The translations under genes were made by a program, and so were the position numbers. The notes under the pieces were generated by a model. That model was given only the letters and a program-made list of their open reading frames with translations, was not told the origin of the DNA and did not search any database. 64,000 nucleotides of DNA from Cunninghamia lanceolata (lineage: Eukaryota > Streptophyta > Pinopsida > Cupressales > Cupressaceae). The stretch spans positions 6,803,001 to 6,867,000 of the forward strand of contig BSBN01000445.1 of assembly GCA_027924645.1 (NCBI GenBank), written 5' to 3'. Positions 10,229 through 20,673 of the stretch are shown here, in pieces. The first letter of the stretch is position 1. Each line of letters opens with the position of its first letter.

Positions 10229-13200
10229 ATGAACTTTGCATTGAAGCCTTTGAATTCATTAGTAATGGATACAATGCAAGTAGTTGAGGTCTCTGAGCGT
10301 CCACAACCCAAATTCAAGTAGCATCCTGATAAATCCATGAATGATGATTCAGAAGGTGCATTCTCACATATCCCATATCAAGTATTACATACTAAGGATG
10401 TTAGGGCATACATCTATGTTAGGATGGAAGAGTAAAACCATAAAAAGTTGAATGAGGTTTGGTTCAATGAACTTACTGGTGATGATTTTGAACTAAAACC
10501 AGAGTATGGAGCCTTGATAGAGAAGAGTTTTGGTGTGTGGAATAAGTTTCCTATTCTCTATTATGTGGATGAATGGGTGAGATATACTTTGAGAAGAGTG
10601 CATGACAAATTTTTTCTGGTTGGACACTCCACATTTGATTAATAAAGAAGCAATTAGGGTTGTAATTGGTCTGTGCTGAACTAGACCTATGCTAATGCTT
10701 AAATCCATCAAGAATGAAGTTGTAATGGAGTGGATAGGAACCAAGTATGAAAAAAGAGCTTTGACTATTAAGGATATAAATAACACTGCTGTAAAATATG
10801 CATCCATGATGATTGGCTACAAGATCTACTTTTCCAACAGGAAAAATTTTGTGTTTGGAATTGCCATTGGTAAAGCATATTAGATGGTGGTGAATGGAGA
10901 AAACTTTGAATTGTGTGAATTGTTGAGATTGTAGCTGATGGAAAATTTGCAAAAGACAAAAGACTCTAAATATCCATTCAAGTTTCTCACTTTAATCATA
11001 TGTTTGATGTTCTACTTGATTGAATTCCCTAGAACAAAAAATACAATATGGCTATCAGATAGACCTATTGCCCATCAAATCAAGGACTACCTGTTTGGCT
11101 TGGGTGATGCAAAAGCTCAAAAGAAGGCCCTCTAGGGTTTCTTCAAATCTATTTAGGAGAAAATGTAGGCGAGAGAGAATACTAAGAAAACTGGTAGAGA
11201 AGTATCAGAATGACATTACCTTTTTAGTAACAAAAGATGCATGCATAATGGAGGTTGTTGAGCCTAGGACTGTGTGGATTCTGGAACTTGGTTATGAGGT
11301 GCCTCCAAACCAAATAATTGGTCTAACAGATATACTACTAAAAAGTCCTAAGGATCCCAATGAAGAAAGATTTGGGACATATTAAGAAAAATCTTTGAAA
11401 ATTCACATGGGATAGACCATGCCTCAAATCGAGAAGAAAATTCAAAAGATAGTTTAAGAGTATGTAAGCATAGACATATCTAGAGAACAAGTACAACAAG
11501 CAAGAGGTAGAGCTGAGGAAGAATCTAGTGCTGTTGAGATTGTAGTTGGCACAAAAGATCAGGTAGAACAACTACCACCCCTCTAGCCACCAATGAAGTG
11601 AAGAGAAAGGAGACTAGTACCCTTGTGGAGCATACTAGTACTCTGGTAAAGGTAAAACCCTCTCTGGTGAAGCCAAGAACAAGATTTCCTACCTCCTCTG
11701 ATACTGCTAGTAAAGCCTTCGGAGCCATACCAATAGCCACCCCTAAGAAGAATGAAGGAGCCAATTCTTCTATAGAACAACAGCCTGCAAGGAAGAGAAG
11801 GGTTAAGGGAAAAGAAGTTAGAAAGGACTATGTGATTCATGATGATATTGAGGAGGAAGAAGAAGTGGTAGAACCTAAACTGATTCAGAAGAGGACAAAA
11901 GAAGCTTTACAAAGTGAAGCAGGTGCCAAGAGAAGAATGACTTAGATTATAGAATCTGAAAGTGAAGAAGACATAGAGAAAGAAAAGGAAGTGTTGGTCG
12001 AGCATATGAAGAAAAAGAAGAAAGGAGAGTCAAGCAAAGAGCCTCTGGTTGAAAGTCAAATAGAGGAACCACTAATATTGGTAAGTCCTCACTCTCTAAT
12101 GAGACTAGATGCTCAATTGGCAAATATTGCACAATATGATGCTTTAATAGGTACTGCAAATTTGTATAATGAAGCTAATGATGTAAACAAGGCCATTATA
12201 ATTGAGGCAATTATAAAGTATATCATAATATATGAAGTTGATATGAAAGACATTTCTAGTCAAGTTCCTGCGGAAGTATGGAAAATTTTGATGGATAGAA
12301 GAGGAGAAGCATTTGAGGAACAAGGGAAAATAAAAGAATTTTCTTTGAAAAGCATTGATATTTCTTTGACAGAAGAGAATAAAGCCACATTGGCCAAGTT
12401 ATACTCAAAAGAACTAAGAACAAAGTAGAGTAAACACTCTCATGAGTAAAGACAAAGATGACTTTGACAGACTATAGAAGGAAGCTGTAGACAAGATTGC
12501 TGACTTGTCACAAAGGCCAGGTATGACCCATGAAGGAAAAGGAGAGGAAGAACCTGCCAAAGACAACACTCCTCAGAAAGTTGATGCTCAATTTGAGCAT
12601 ACAGATGTCATCAAATCTCTAAAAGAAAGGGAAATAGAGGATGAAATAAATATAGTAAATATTGTTGCTACCTCTCCCACTCCTCCAAAAAACAAAGTAG
12701 ATACCATGCTAGGGAAAAATTAGGTTTACAGTAAAAAACAACAAACTATTCAAACCCTAACTGCAATGAAGTACAATCTAGCCTAGAAATCAAGTAATCA
12801 TACAGAAAATAAATGATAAATCTAAGCTAATATTGTCTTATCTCCATTGTTCTCCTAAATCTTCCATTATTGTTCTCAGACATGTAGATTTATGCATAAT
12901 CTTGAGAAGCCCATGTGTGTGGGCAGCAAGATATTGGAGAGAGCATAAGTTGAAAAATGAATCAAGAGAGCATGAGAGTTTAAAAAATGAACCAAGAGAG
13001 CCTAAGAGAGAAAAATGAGGCTGAATGAGGTGTTTTATAGAAGAGTTGATTTGAATGGAGGGCCAGGATCACATGTTTACTTTGAGGCCAAATGGAGGGC
13101 TGAGTTGAGTTAGGGTTTTCTCATCACAAGAGGACAAAATTGAATTTTAAATTAGAAGAAATGATGAGATGGATAATGGGATTAAAATTAAATAAATTTG

Positions 13201-14470
13201 TCCCATTTATTTAATTTATTGAGAGGATGCATGTGAAAGGGTATTTAGATGAGGGTATTTAAACAAAATGTTTTATTTGTTTAAATTAATGAAAGGGAAC
13301 ATTAGGAAAATGAATGAATAATTAAATAATCAATTAAGATTAATTATTTAATTATAGAAGAAATATGGACAAGTGATTAGAAAGGATGAAAAGGAGAAAC
13401 TGTCCTGTCACCTTTGTGACATGAGGACATTTTTAGGTGTCTACAGATAATAAAGAGATGAGAGAGCCATTAGAAGATAGGACAATTGAAGAAAAAGAAC
13501 AAAATGAGGCTATTGTAGATTAAGCTAGTAACATTGTGGATAATGCCTCTATTCTAGGAAATGAAGAAGGAGAAGAAGTACATGATGGGAACTGCCCTCT
13601 GAAAACTCCTGATTCTCATATGATATCTGATGAGGAAAAAAGGATAAGGTGGGTGACTATTTTAGAGTCTCTTCATTAGACTCCATTAGAGAATTTTTGG
13701 TGAAGCAAAGGCAATCACAAATCATGTCTTCATTGCAACTGCTACAAGTGCCATCCTTTGATGGACAGATTAATTTATCTAGCATTTCTCCTTTTTAAAA
13801 ACTTCAACTGGGAACAATCTTTCAGGCAACTGCTCAGGAAGAAATTTTTTAGTCTCACATAGTAGGTAATGAGTTGATGGATGAAGCCATGAAAGTTTTT
13901 GAGAAGATAGTGCCTGATATTTAAAGAGATGTCTCTCCATCTCCTCCACTTCAAATGAGAAAACTAATGGAGTCTGTAAATAGTCACTTTGAATCTTTTG
14001 AGAAAGCAATCAAGAAGAAGGTCAAGGAAGAATATGATAATTTGAGGCTAATAGAATTGACAGATAAGTGCTCCAAGGCACACATTTTGTTAGATAAAAG
14101 TGTAAAGAATATTTAGAATGCCATAAGTGATGCCAATGCATTATATCAAATTTGTTTATCATGGCTCATAACTACTAAGGAAATAAAAGACAAAATTGAA
14201 GGCCTTGAGACACAATTGGTAAAAATCTCCAGAACCTATGACCCCTTGAAATACATAAATGGAGATTTAAGAGCAGAAGTGGAAAAAACTCATGTCGTAG
14301 TAAAGAAATTGCAGAGTCAAAAGGAGTCTATAAAAGACCAAATGAGTCAGCTGCGAGATAGTATGTTTTAAGATGGCTTCTCTAATTGGTTTGTTAAGAG
14401 AGGCTTAAAAAGTTGGGAAGATGACTGAGGTTCCTATAATAGTGGATAAAGCAGAAGAATTACACTTGCA
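10229..14470 (+). pseudogene. element 2 ORF2: long unrecognised protein replacing pol
   Basis: Frames from MNFALKPLNSL (10229) onward are collinear pieces of one broken ORF. The N-terminal part shows RYTLRRVHDKFF, ALTIKDINNTAVKYASMMIG, ELCELLR and FPRTKNTIWLSDRPIAHQIK, resembling plant proteins annotated as plant-mobile-domain-like or 'putative plant transposon protein'. The middle is a basic, Lys/Glu-rich linker (11598-12160), then a helical block (12100-12430) and coiled-coil-like tails (13690-14470). No catalytic motif of reverse transcriptase, integrase or protease is visible. It is broken by several stops, frameshifts and the 742 bp insertion at 12704. Element 1 carries the same ORF. Function is not known. 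Confidence 0.65.
12704..13445 (-). mobile_element. 742 bp solo-LTR-like insertion in element 2
   Basis: Element 1 reads straight through this site (around 3520), while element 2 has 742 extra bases here. GATA is present on both sides (12700-12703 and 13446-13449), consistent with a short target duplication. On the minus strand it begins TGTAGACACC, the same ten bases that begin the LTR of gypsy element G at 55589. Both contain serial AT-rich inverted pairs (ATTAAATAA...TTATTTAAT). The minus-strand end reads CCTAGCATGG, so either the LTR ends with CA and three further bases follow, or the end is atypical. Confidence 0.75.
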
Positions 14471-14803
14471 GATAAATGGACAAATACAGATATTATACTA
14501 TGCAAAGGTATAGTGGGACTCAATAGTAATTCAATTGAAGAATATCTATAAAGACATTTTCCCCACAAATTAGTAAGTTTTTCATTTTCTGATTTCTTGT
14601 ATATATGTAGAAGGTTAGAAGGAAACAATTTTGATATCTTGGTGTATAGAAATAAGATATTAAGGGGGGGTCAATTCAGTTTGTATATACTTGTATACTA
14701 GATAGGGGGAGATCTGGTACAAATTTTTCTTTGTACACCCTTTACCATTGATGTCAAAGGGGGAGAGTAGTTTGGGAAGAATTTTTGGCATGTTTCCATC
14801 AAT

Positions 14804-14818
14804 GCCAAAGGGGGAGAT
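14804..14818 (+). promoter_or_regulatory. polypurine tract of element 2
   Basis: GCCAAAGGGGGAGAT lies immediately before the 3' LTR start TGTTGAC. This is the normal position and composition for the primer of plus-strand DNA synthesis. A similar GGGGGAGA motif occurs upstream near 14704 and 14758. Confidence 0.85.
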
Positions 14819-16506
14819 TGTTGACTACAGAAGTATGCATGATGTGGCAGAGAATGTTAAGCAGTGTTGTCATTGATGGCAATAGAGTTTTTTGTATGAT
14901 GGAAACAAAGATTGTAGTATTGTCATTGTTGGCATCAAAGGGTGAAGATACACTGGTCTGGAAAATAGCATCACAGGTCAAAGACAGTGACAACAAAGGA
15001 TAAAGGTAGAGTGTTCCGGAAAGTGTTAACCAAACATAAGGAGATAGTTGTGCAGAACAATTTGATCAGTAATTTTTTAAGAGGGTTTGATCCTCTTCCT
15101 TACAAGATGATTTTATCCTCCATAGAAGAATATTGTTCAAGAAGATTTGATCTGGTAAGGAGATATGTTATGGAATTTGGCTAAGTGTCAGTCTGGTAAA
15201 ACTAAGCTATAGAGTTCTGGTGATTTAGTCTGCATCAATTCCCTATTGAATTTATTGCTCTATAGTTCTAGCATGTGGTTATTGGTCATTGGATACATCT
15301 AAATCTAGAATTTGGTTTACTAATGATCTCCAGTGTCAAAGATGTGAATAGCAGAAGTCCAGCCTAACAGAGTATAGTTGTTTTTGGTACAAAGCATGTA
15401 AGTAAATGGATCCACGTTTCTTTAGCATGAAATATTTTTATTTGTAGTTGTAATAAGTTGTCAATGAATATTTAGAGAGTCCAAATCCAAAGTTTCAGGT
15501 ACTGAAGTCCTCCAAAATGAAAGTTGAAGGTGATAGTGTTTTGATAGTGCCAGTGACACATTGAGACACTCCACATTTTACCGCAAGTAAAGAGTTTGCT
15601 GTGTTGACTTGAGGATAAGATTATGAATGTCTGTATCATATATATTCCAAGTCTTAAGATATTTTGGGGTTCACATATTGATTTATGAAACAACATATAA
15701 CTCATATTATTGTTATCTTGCATGTGGAGCTAACCTGAAGGAGTTGATGTTGTGCAAAGCTATGAAATGAATTAAGTGTTATCATAAGAGGTTCTATAGG
15801 TTGTGCTGACCTATATGAGTTTACTACATGTTTTGGTTCTCTCTATAAAATATTTTGAACTGAGGTTCTAGCCGTCAAGTTCTATTTGACATTTTTTGCA
15901 CATTACACCCAATTAGGCTGACCTAATTGGTGTTGTGAAAGAAGCGGATATATATGAAGGATAATTTTTTATGTTTTTATGGTATGGATGATAGAGATGT
16001 GATTTGTGTGATGCGACAAGTACTTTTGGATGAAAAGTAAGTGAATGTAGAGAAGTGCAGTTTGGTATTTGAGAACAATGCAATGAGTATTTTTTTGTAC
16101 TTTCAGCTTCATTGGAATTGTACTCCATACATATGTTAGGTGCAATTATAACAGTTGAACTCTAGTAGTGAGCCACTTATTCTATCTCCTTCTTTCAAAT
16201 AGTGAGTCCTTTATTAGTGAGCCACATGCCATGAACATTCTTGGATAGTGAGTTCCACAAATTGTATCAACCTTAATTTGTTGCCTTATTAATATATATT
16301 GTGAGATAATCCTCACAGTGGTTTTTCCCTTTTTGGGTTTTCCATGTAAAAATCTTGGAGTTCATGTGTAATGAGTTGTGGTTGTATGTTTTATGCTTAA
16401 TTTCCTTTACTGCAATTATATATGCTAAATGGATTGAATGTTTAAAGTGTAAAAGGTGTAAGAGAATACTGATTCACCCTCCTCTCATTATTTTGGGTGT
16501 TCAACA
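14819..16506 (+). repeat. element 2 3' LTR (1688 bp)
   Basis: Begins TGTTGACTAC, ends GTTCAACA, and is followed by TGTGT. It differs from the 5' LTR by many substitutions and several indels, so the insertion is old. Confidence 0.93.
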
Positions 16507-16571
16507 TGTGTTATGTGCATGCATTCACATAACGTGAGCATGTTATAAAACACTAATGTTATTGTGAAGGA
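16507..16571. other. target duplication and right half of a split palindrome
   Basis: TGTGT (16507-16511) is the right target duplication of element 2. Bases 16511-16534 (GTTATGTG...CACATAAC) are themselves an inverted pair. Bases 16537-16566 are the inverted complement of 6871-6900. Removing element 2 joins these into one imperfect palindrome of about 90 bp. Confidence 0.7.
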
Positions 16572-16730
16572 AAATCATCTCACCCTTACCATCTCTCTCT
16601 CTCTCTCACCTATCTACCTCCCTCCCCTCTCTACCTCCTACCAACTCTCTCTCACCTCTCTACCTCCTTCCCCCATCTCTCTCCCTCCCCTCTTTACATC
16701 CTACCCTCTCTCTCTCACCTATCTACCTCT
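16572..16730. repeat. polypyrimidine CT-rich repeat tract, left of element O
   Basis: Runs of CTCTCT alternate with ACCTCCTACC and CCCTCCC blocks, almost without purines. The block CTCTTTACATCCTACCCTCT recurs with one change to the right of element O (52878 on). It abuts the first base of the O 5' LTR. Confidence 0.9.
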
Positions 16731-17942
16731 TGTAATATCATAAAATGTGTACACTAGCATTTTACACTTAGTTTAGCACCTGGTTGGACCTATTTTGTTG
16801 CCTTTGTTAAACATGACCTTTTTAACACCTTTTTGAGCTTAAAACGATAAAATATCGATCCCGATAAATAAACGCAACAAAATTAACTTAGGACTAGACT
16901 AAGCCCACTATATTTGGCACTCCCTAAAGTTTGTGGGCTAAAGTTCTAGGGGGCCCAAGTGCCCTGGGCCTAGTTGGGAACTTTAGCCCCACTTTGTAGT
17001 GTCAACTTAGGACACTTCTTTAGTTTGTGTTTGTTGGCCTAATTAAGTTTTATTTGTCGTAAGTGAATGGAAATGCATATTTAAATGAGTGTTGTAGTTC
17101 ATTCTACACCTAGATGCATGCTAGAGGATTAATGTGAATTTTTCTCTCCTATTGTGTTCTATGCAAAGTGTTCTTCATGATTGGAGTGTTATCTTCTTGT
17201 GGATGCTATTGAAGTTTTTTGTAGGCTTTGAAGGAAGTTTGAATCCCTTTTCATCACTCTTCTTTGTTTGGTGTAGGATCTTGAGTCATCTTCATCAACT
17301 GTCATATCTTTTTTGGCTATCATCATCTTTATCATTCATTATCTATCATAATATTATGGATTTGTCCTCTGCCCTCCTGGGACACGCACTCTTGGATCTA
17401 ATCATCGATTTAATGGAGGTGGGAACACCAACATGGGGTTTGACTAAGGAAATCCCTTATACATAGCACAACCTTTTCCTCTTTCCTTGTATGCAGGTCA
17501 GAGAAATAGGTTTCTGGAGTTGATTTCTGGGAAGAACGCAGAGCAGATAGGTACAGGTCTAGTGACATTTGAGATTCTGCTAAACCCTAGAAAAGGCCTA
17601 GGGTGCCCAAGATCCCTAGTTCTGGGCATTTCTACTACAAGATATAGGTTCTAAGTCTTCGTCTAATCTTTTCTATACTTTCTATTTGTTGTGATCTGCT
17701 TCTGGTGGTTAGTTGTAGTTTGATTTTCATCTTCTAGGGTTTGATCATTTGTCTTAGCATACTTGCTTGACTTTGGTTAAGCTTGGTTGATCCATTTATA
17801 TACACCAAAAGGGTAGAAACCCTATAGTTTTTCTCTCCTCCTTGGGTAGAAGCCAATCTTGGTTTGTGCCTTGAATGTTTTGTAGAAGAGGGTTTTGACC
17901 TAGTTTAACTCCTTAGGCTAGATCACTATTTTTTTTATTACA
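16731..17942 (+). repeat. element O 5' LTR (about 1212 bp)
   Basis: Begins TGTAATATCATAAAATG directly after the CT tract and ends ATTACA before a primer-site-like sequence. It aligns with 51619-52806 throughout. The 3' end is assigned from the CA before TTTTGGTGAACC, since the other LTR is truncated at 52806. Confidence 0.8.
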
Positions 17943-17945
17943 TTT

Positions 17946-17960
17946 TGGTGAACCTATCAT
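17946..17960 (+). promoter_or_regulatory. probable primer-binding site of element O
   Basis: TGGTGAACCTATCAT begins with the TGG expected from pairing to the CCA tail of a tRNA and lies four bases after the LTR end. I have not identified the matching tRNA. Confidence 0.45.
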
Positions 17961-18890
17961 TTCTTGCACTTTTAAATCCTTATTCTTTATGATCTGAGTT
18001 GACTATCACCCTAGAACTAATTGGGAGTGTTTTCATTAATCATCTTGCATTCACACAGTTAAATTTTGTATAGTTTCAAAACTAGGGTTTGAAAAAATCT
18101 CGTATTTATAGAAAATCTTGCTAGTTTTGAACCTAGGTTTTATAGATTTGTGAGTTGTTTTAGATCTTGTTGCATTGATTAATTTATTTAGATCATTGGC
18201 ATTTTCTTTACCTTGTCATTCTTTCTGTTCAATATATTCTTGCATCCTTGTGTTTGAAATTTGAAAAAAAAATTACATCATAGATTTGAAAAAAGCATAG
18301 TTATCACTTTGTTTGCATTTGGAAAGGATATATCATCATAGCATAATATTATTTTATGATTTTTCTATCATATCTTATTGGAATTATAGTATTTTATCAT
18401 TTCATATTTTTTCATTGTGCATTTGAATCCTTTTTATTGCTAGAAATCATTGAAAAAAGTTGCATATTGTGAAAGCTAGTTAATGTTACATTCTAGGGTT
18501 TATGAATAATAGTTTAATTTCAGATTTTTCTACTGTCATTTGAATTCCAAATATTATCTTGTATTTCTCTACAACATCACAAGTGTCATATTGCATTGAA
18601 AATTAAAGATAGGAACAATTTTGAATTGTTGCATTTTGAAAAAATCATTGAAATTTGGTATTGATTCAAGCATTAGCATTGTTGATATTTAAGTGGATTT
18701 GAGTAGAATTGAATTTGATCAAGGGTATATTATTGCTTCACTTAAATAAAAACTAAAATATTTCTTTTGCTTCATCATTCATTTTGTCTATTGGTGCATC
18801 TTGTGTGTTATTAAAGTTTATAGATGCTTTATGAGCTTTGTGACCTGGTGCCCCGATTCTAACATTCTTGTGTGACAAAGTCGGCAAATT
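17961..18890 (+). other. element O untranslated leader
   Basis: About 0.9 kb of AT-rich sequence without a sustained reading frame lies between the primer site and the first gag ATG at 18891. Nothing else was recognised in it. Confidence 0.6.
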
Positions 18891-19478
18891 ATGGGTTTGA
18901 ATGCAATGTATAATGATGATACCAATACATAAAAACCCCAAATTCCTAATATTATCACACAAGAAGATCCAACAATTCTTCCTAGTATTCCTACTTTGCA
19001 TCTTCTTGAAGCATCAAACTTCCATGAATCCAGCAACATTGATGACCTTGTGACTCAAGTTCAGAAATTAGACACGGAGTTTGCTAATTTCCAGCAACTT
19101 GTAAGCTCAAAACACATAGATAAGGAGGCCATCCCTATTGTTGAGAGTCTACAAATTCTTTTTCTCAAAGGTCAAGAAGGATTAGAAGTTTTGTGTGGCA
19201 TTGCACACATAATGCATAACAATATTCTATTGGCATCTAGTTATGCTGAAATCATTGCCAATGTCACTTCTTCTAATCAAATAGGGACTCAAGTGTTGGT
19301 GCCCATACCTACACTCCCTATTCCTATTTATTCTTCTACTAATCTCACTACTACTACACAACTGAGTAATAATGCTACCACATGTGTTGGGTTATCCATT
19401 GGGAATCTTGTTCGCCATTATAGTATTGTTCCATATAAATACATAAATTCCACTCTTAATGTTACTCCACCTACATCT
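18891..19478 (+). pseudogene. element O gag, N-terminal part, interrupted by element T
   Basis: ATG at 18891 opens a frame with one early TAA, then continues open (HLLEASNFHESSNIDDLVTQ and on) to the insertion point of T after ACATCT. The same frame resumes at 42659 on the other side of T, with the CATCT duplicated. That continuity across 23 kb is direct evidence that T landed inside this gene. The segment holds a helical region and a Ser/Thr-rich linker. It is 5' to the conserved capsid domain. Confidence 0.8.
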
Positions 19479-20673
19479 TGTTGATGATTGTTTTTTACAC
19501 TCATAACAAAAGTTAAAATTCATAAATGAACCTAACTATCTTGAAAGATACGAAGAAATCGACTAAGATTACTTGATCCCAAGTTTCCTTATTAGTCAGG
19601 TCTTGACCTGTTGGACCATTCAGTAGGTTATTATGAAGCTGTAATATGCTAGGGGCCTTACGTGATTTAAAGTGGGTTTGTGACTTACTGGACTCTTATT
19701 ACACAAACTAATACAAATATCAACTTTCTAATCATTCATTTGCATAAAATCGTTACTGTACCTCAAAGCTTTATATGATTTATATTCAAACATGCTTTTC
19801 TTTTCAACTATTTATGAAGATTATCAAATATCCACTTATTGCTCTTAAACTCTTCAAATGTTAGATAATCTCCTTTAGATTTCAACATTTAAGCTAAGTA
19901 TTTCAAAGTTGTTGGGAAAAGTTAGAGAAATTTAATTTCACCATCATTCACTACAGGATCTAAACTTTTCGTTATGCACACAGTAAGAAATACAACAGAT
20001 TCAATTAAACCAATAGACTAAATCATTAAATGCAAATATCCTGAGTATTTTCATGAATATTGCATTCAAGATTGCGAGCTTTAAGAGAAATTATTTTAAA
20101 TGTAAGGAAGAGCTAGAAGACACTCAGAAAATAGACGTAGACTTCCAGATTCACTTATATTCAAAACACAGTCATACAAGATTTATAATGTAGGAATGAC
20201 TCTTAGCTTTATTAATTGAATATACCAAAAACTTACAGTGCTTTATAGATACATTAAGAAAGTTGGACATTCCACGCATTCCTTAATGCAGACAACAGGC
20301 GACCTCTAAACTAAAAATATTCTACTCCAAAATTCTCAGAAAGAATTTACAATTACTGGCTAAATGCTAAAAATCCCTGTGTAAATAATATACAAGTAGC
20401 AATGCTTCTTATATAGAATTTGAATTCCCTCCCTTGCTACGGTTACAACATCCACTCTATGGTTACAACCACAATTCTATGGTTAAGGTCCTTTTATTAC
20501 TGACCAATGGTGCGCCTTCATTTCATAACCGTGTGCCAATCCACTACTTGGCATCTTTTCCTCTCAAAGGATGTTCTTGGAATCTTTCACAAATAAGATT
20601 CCCATTTCATGTGACCTTTTCCCGCCGAGGTTCTTCATTTGATTTCCTCTCAAAATTCTTTGCTCCTGCCTTC

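Larger units (their letters stand above)
6906..16506 (+). mobile_element. element 2: complete pol-less copia-like retrotransposon
   Basis: Two direct LTRs (6906-8611 and 14819-16506) begin TGTTGAC and end with CAACA or TAACA. The five bases before (6901-6905) and after (16507-16511) are both TGTGT, a perfect target-site duplication. Inside are a methionine-tRNA-type primer-binding site, a gag remnant with zinc knuckles, a long unrecognised ORF2 and a polypurine tract. There is no reverse transcriptase or integrase. It must have moved using enzymes supplied by another element. Confidence 0.93.

Noticed and set aside
16572..16730. CT-rich tract considered as the polypurine tract (minus strand) of a further element.
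   Set aside because: Far too long and repetitive, with a similar tract on the other side of O. A simple satellite is the better reading.
17134..17466. Plus-strand 110-residue hydrophobic frame in the O 5' LTR.
   Set aside because: The matching region of the 3' LTR (about 52022-52354) does not keep the frame because of indels, so it is probably chance in a T-rich stretch.
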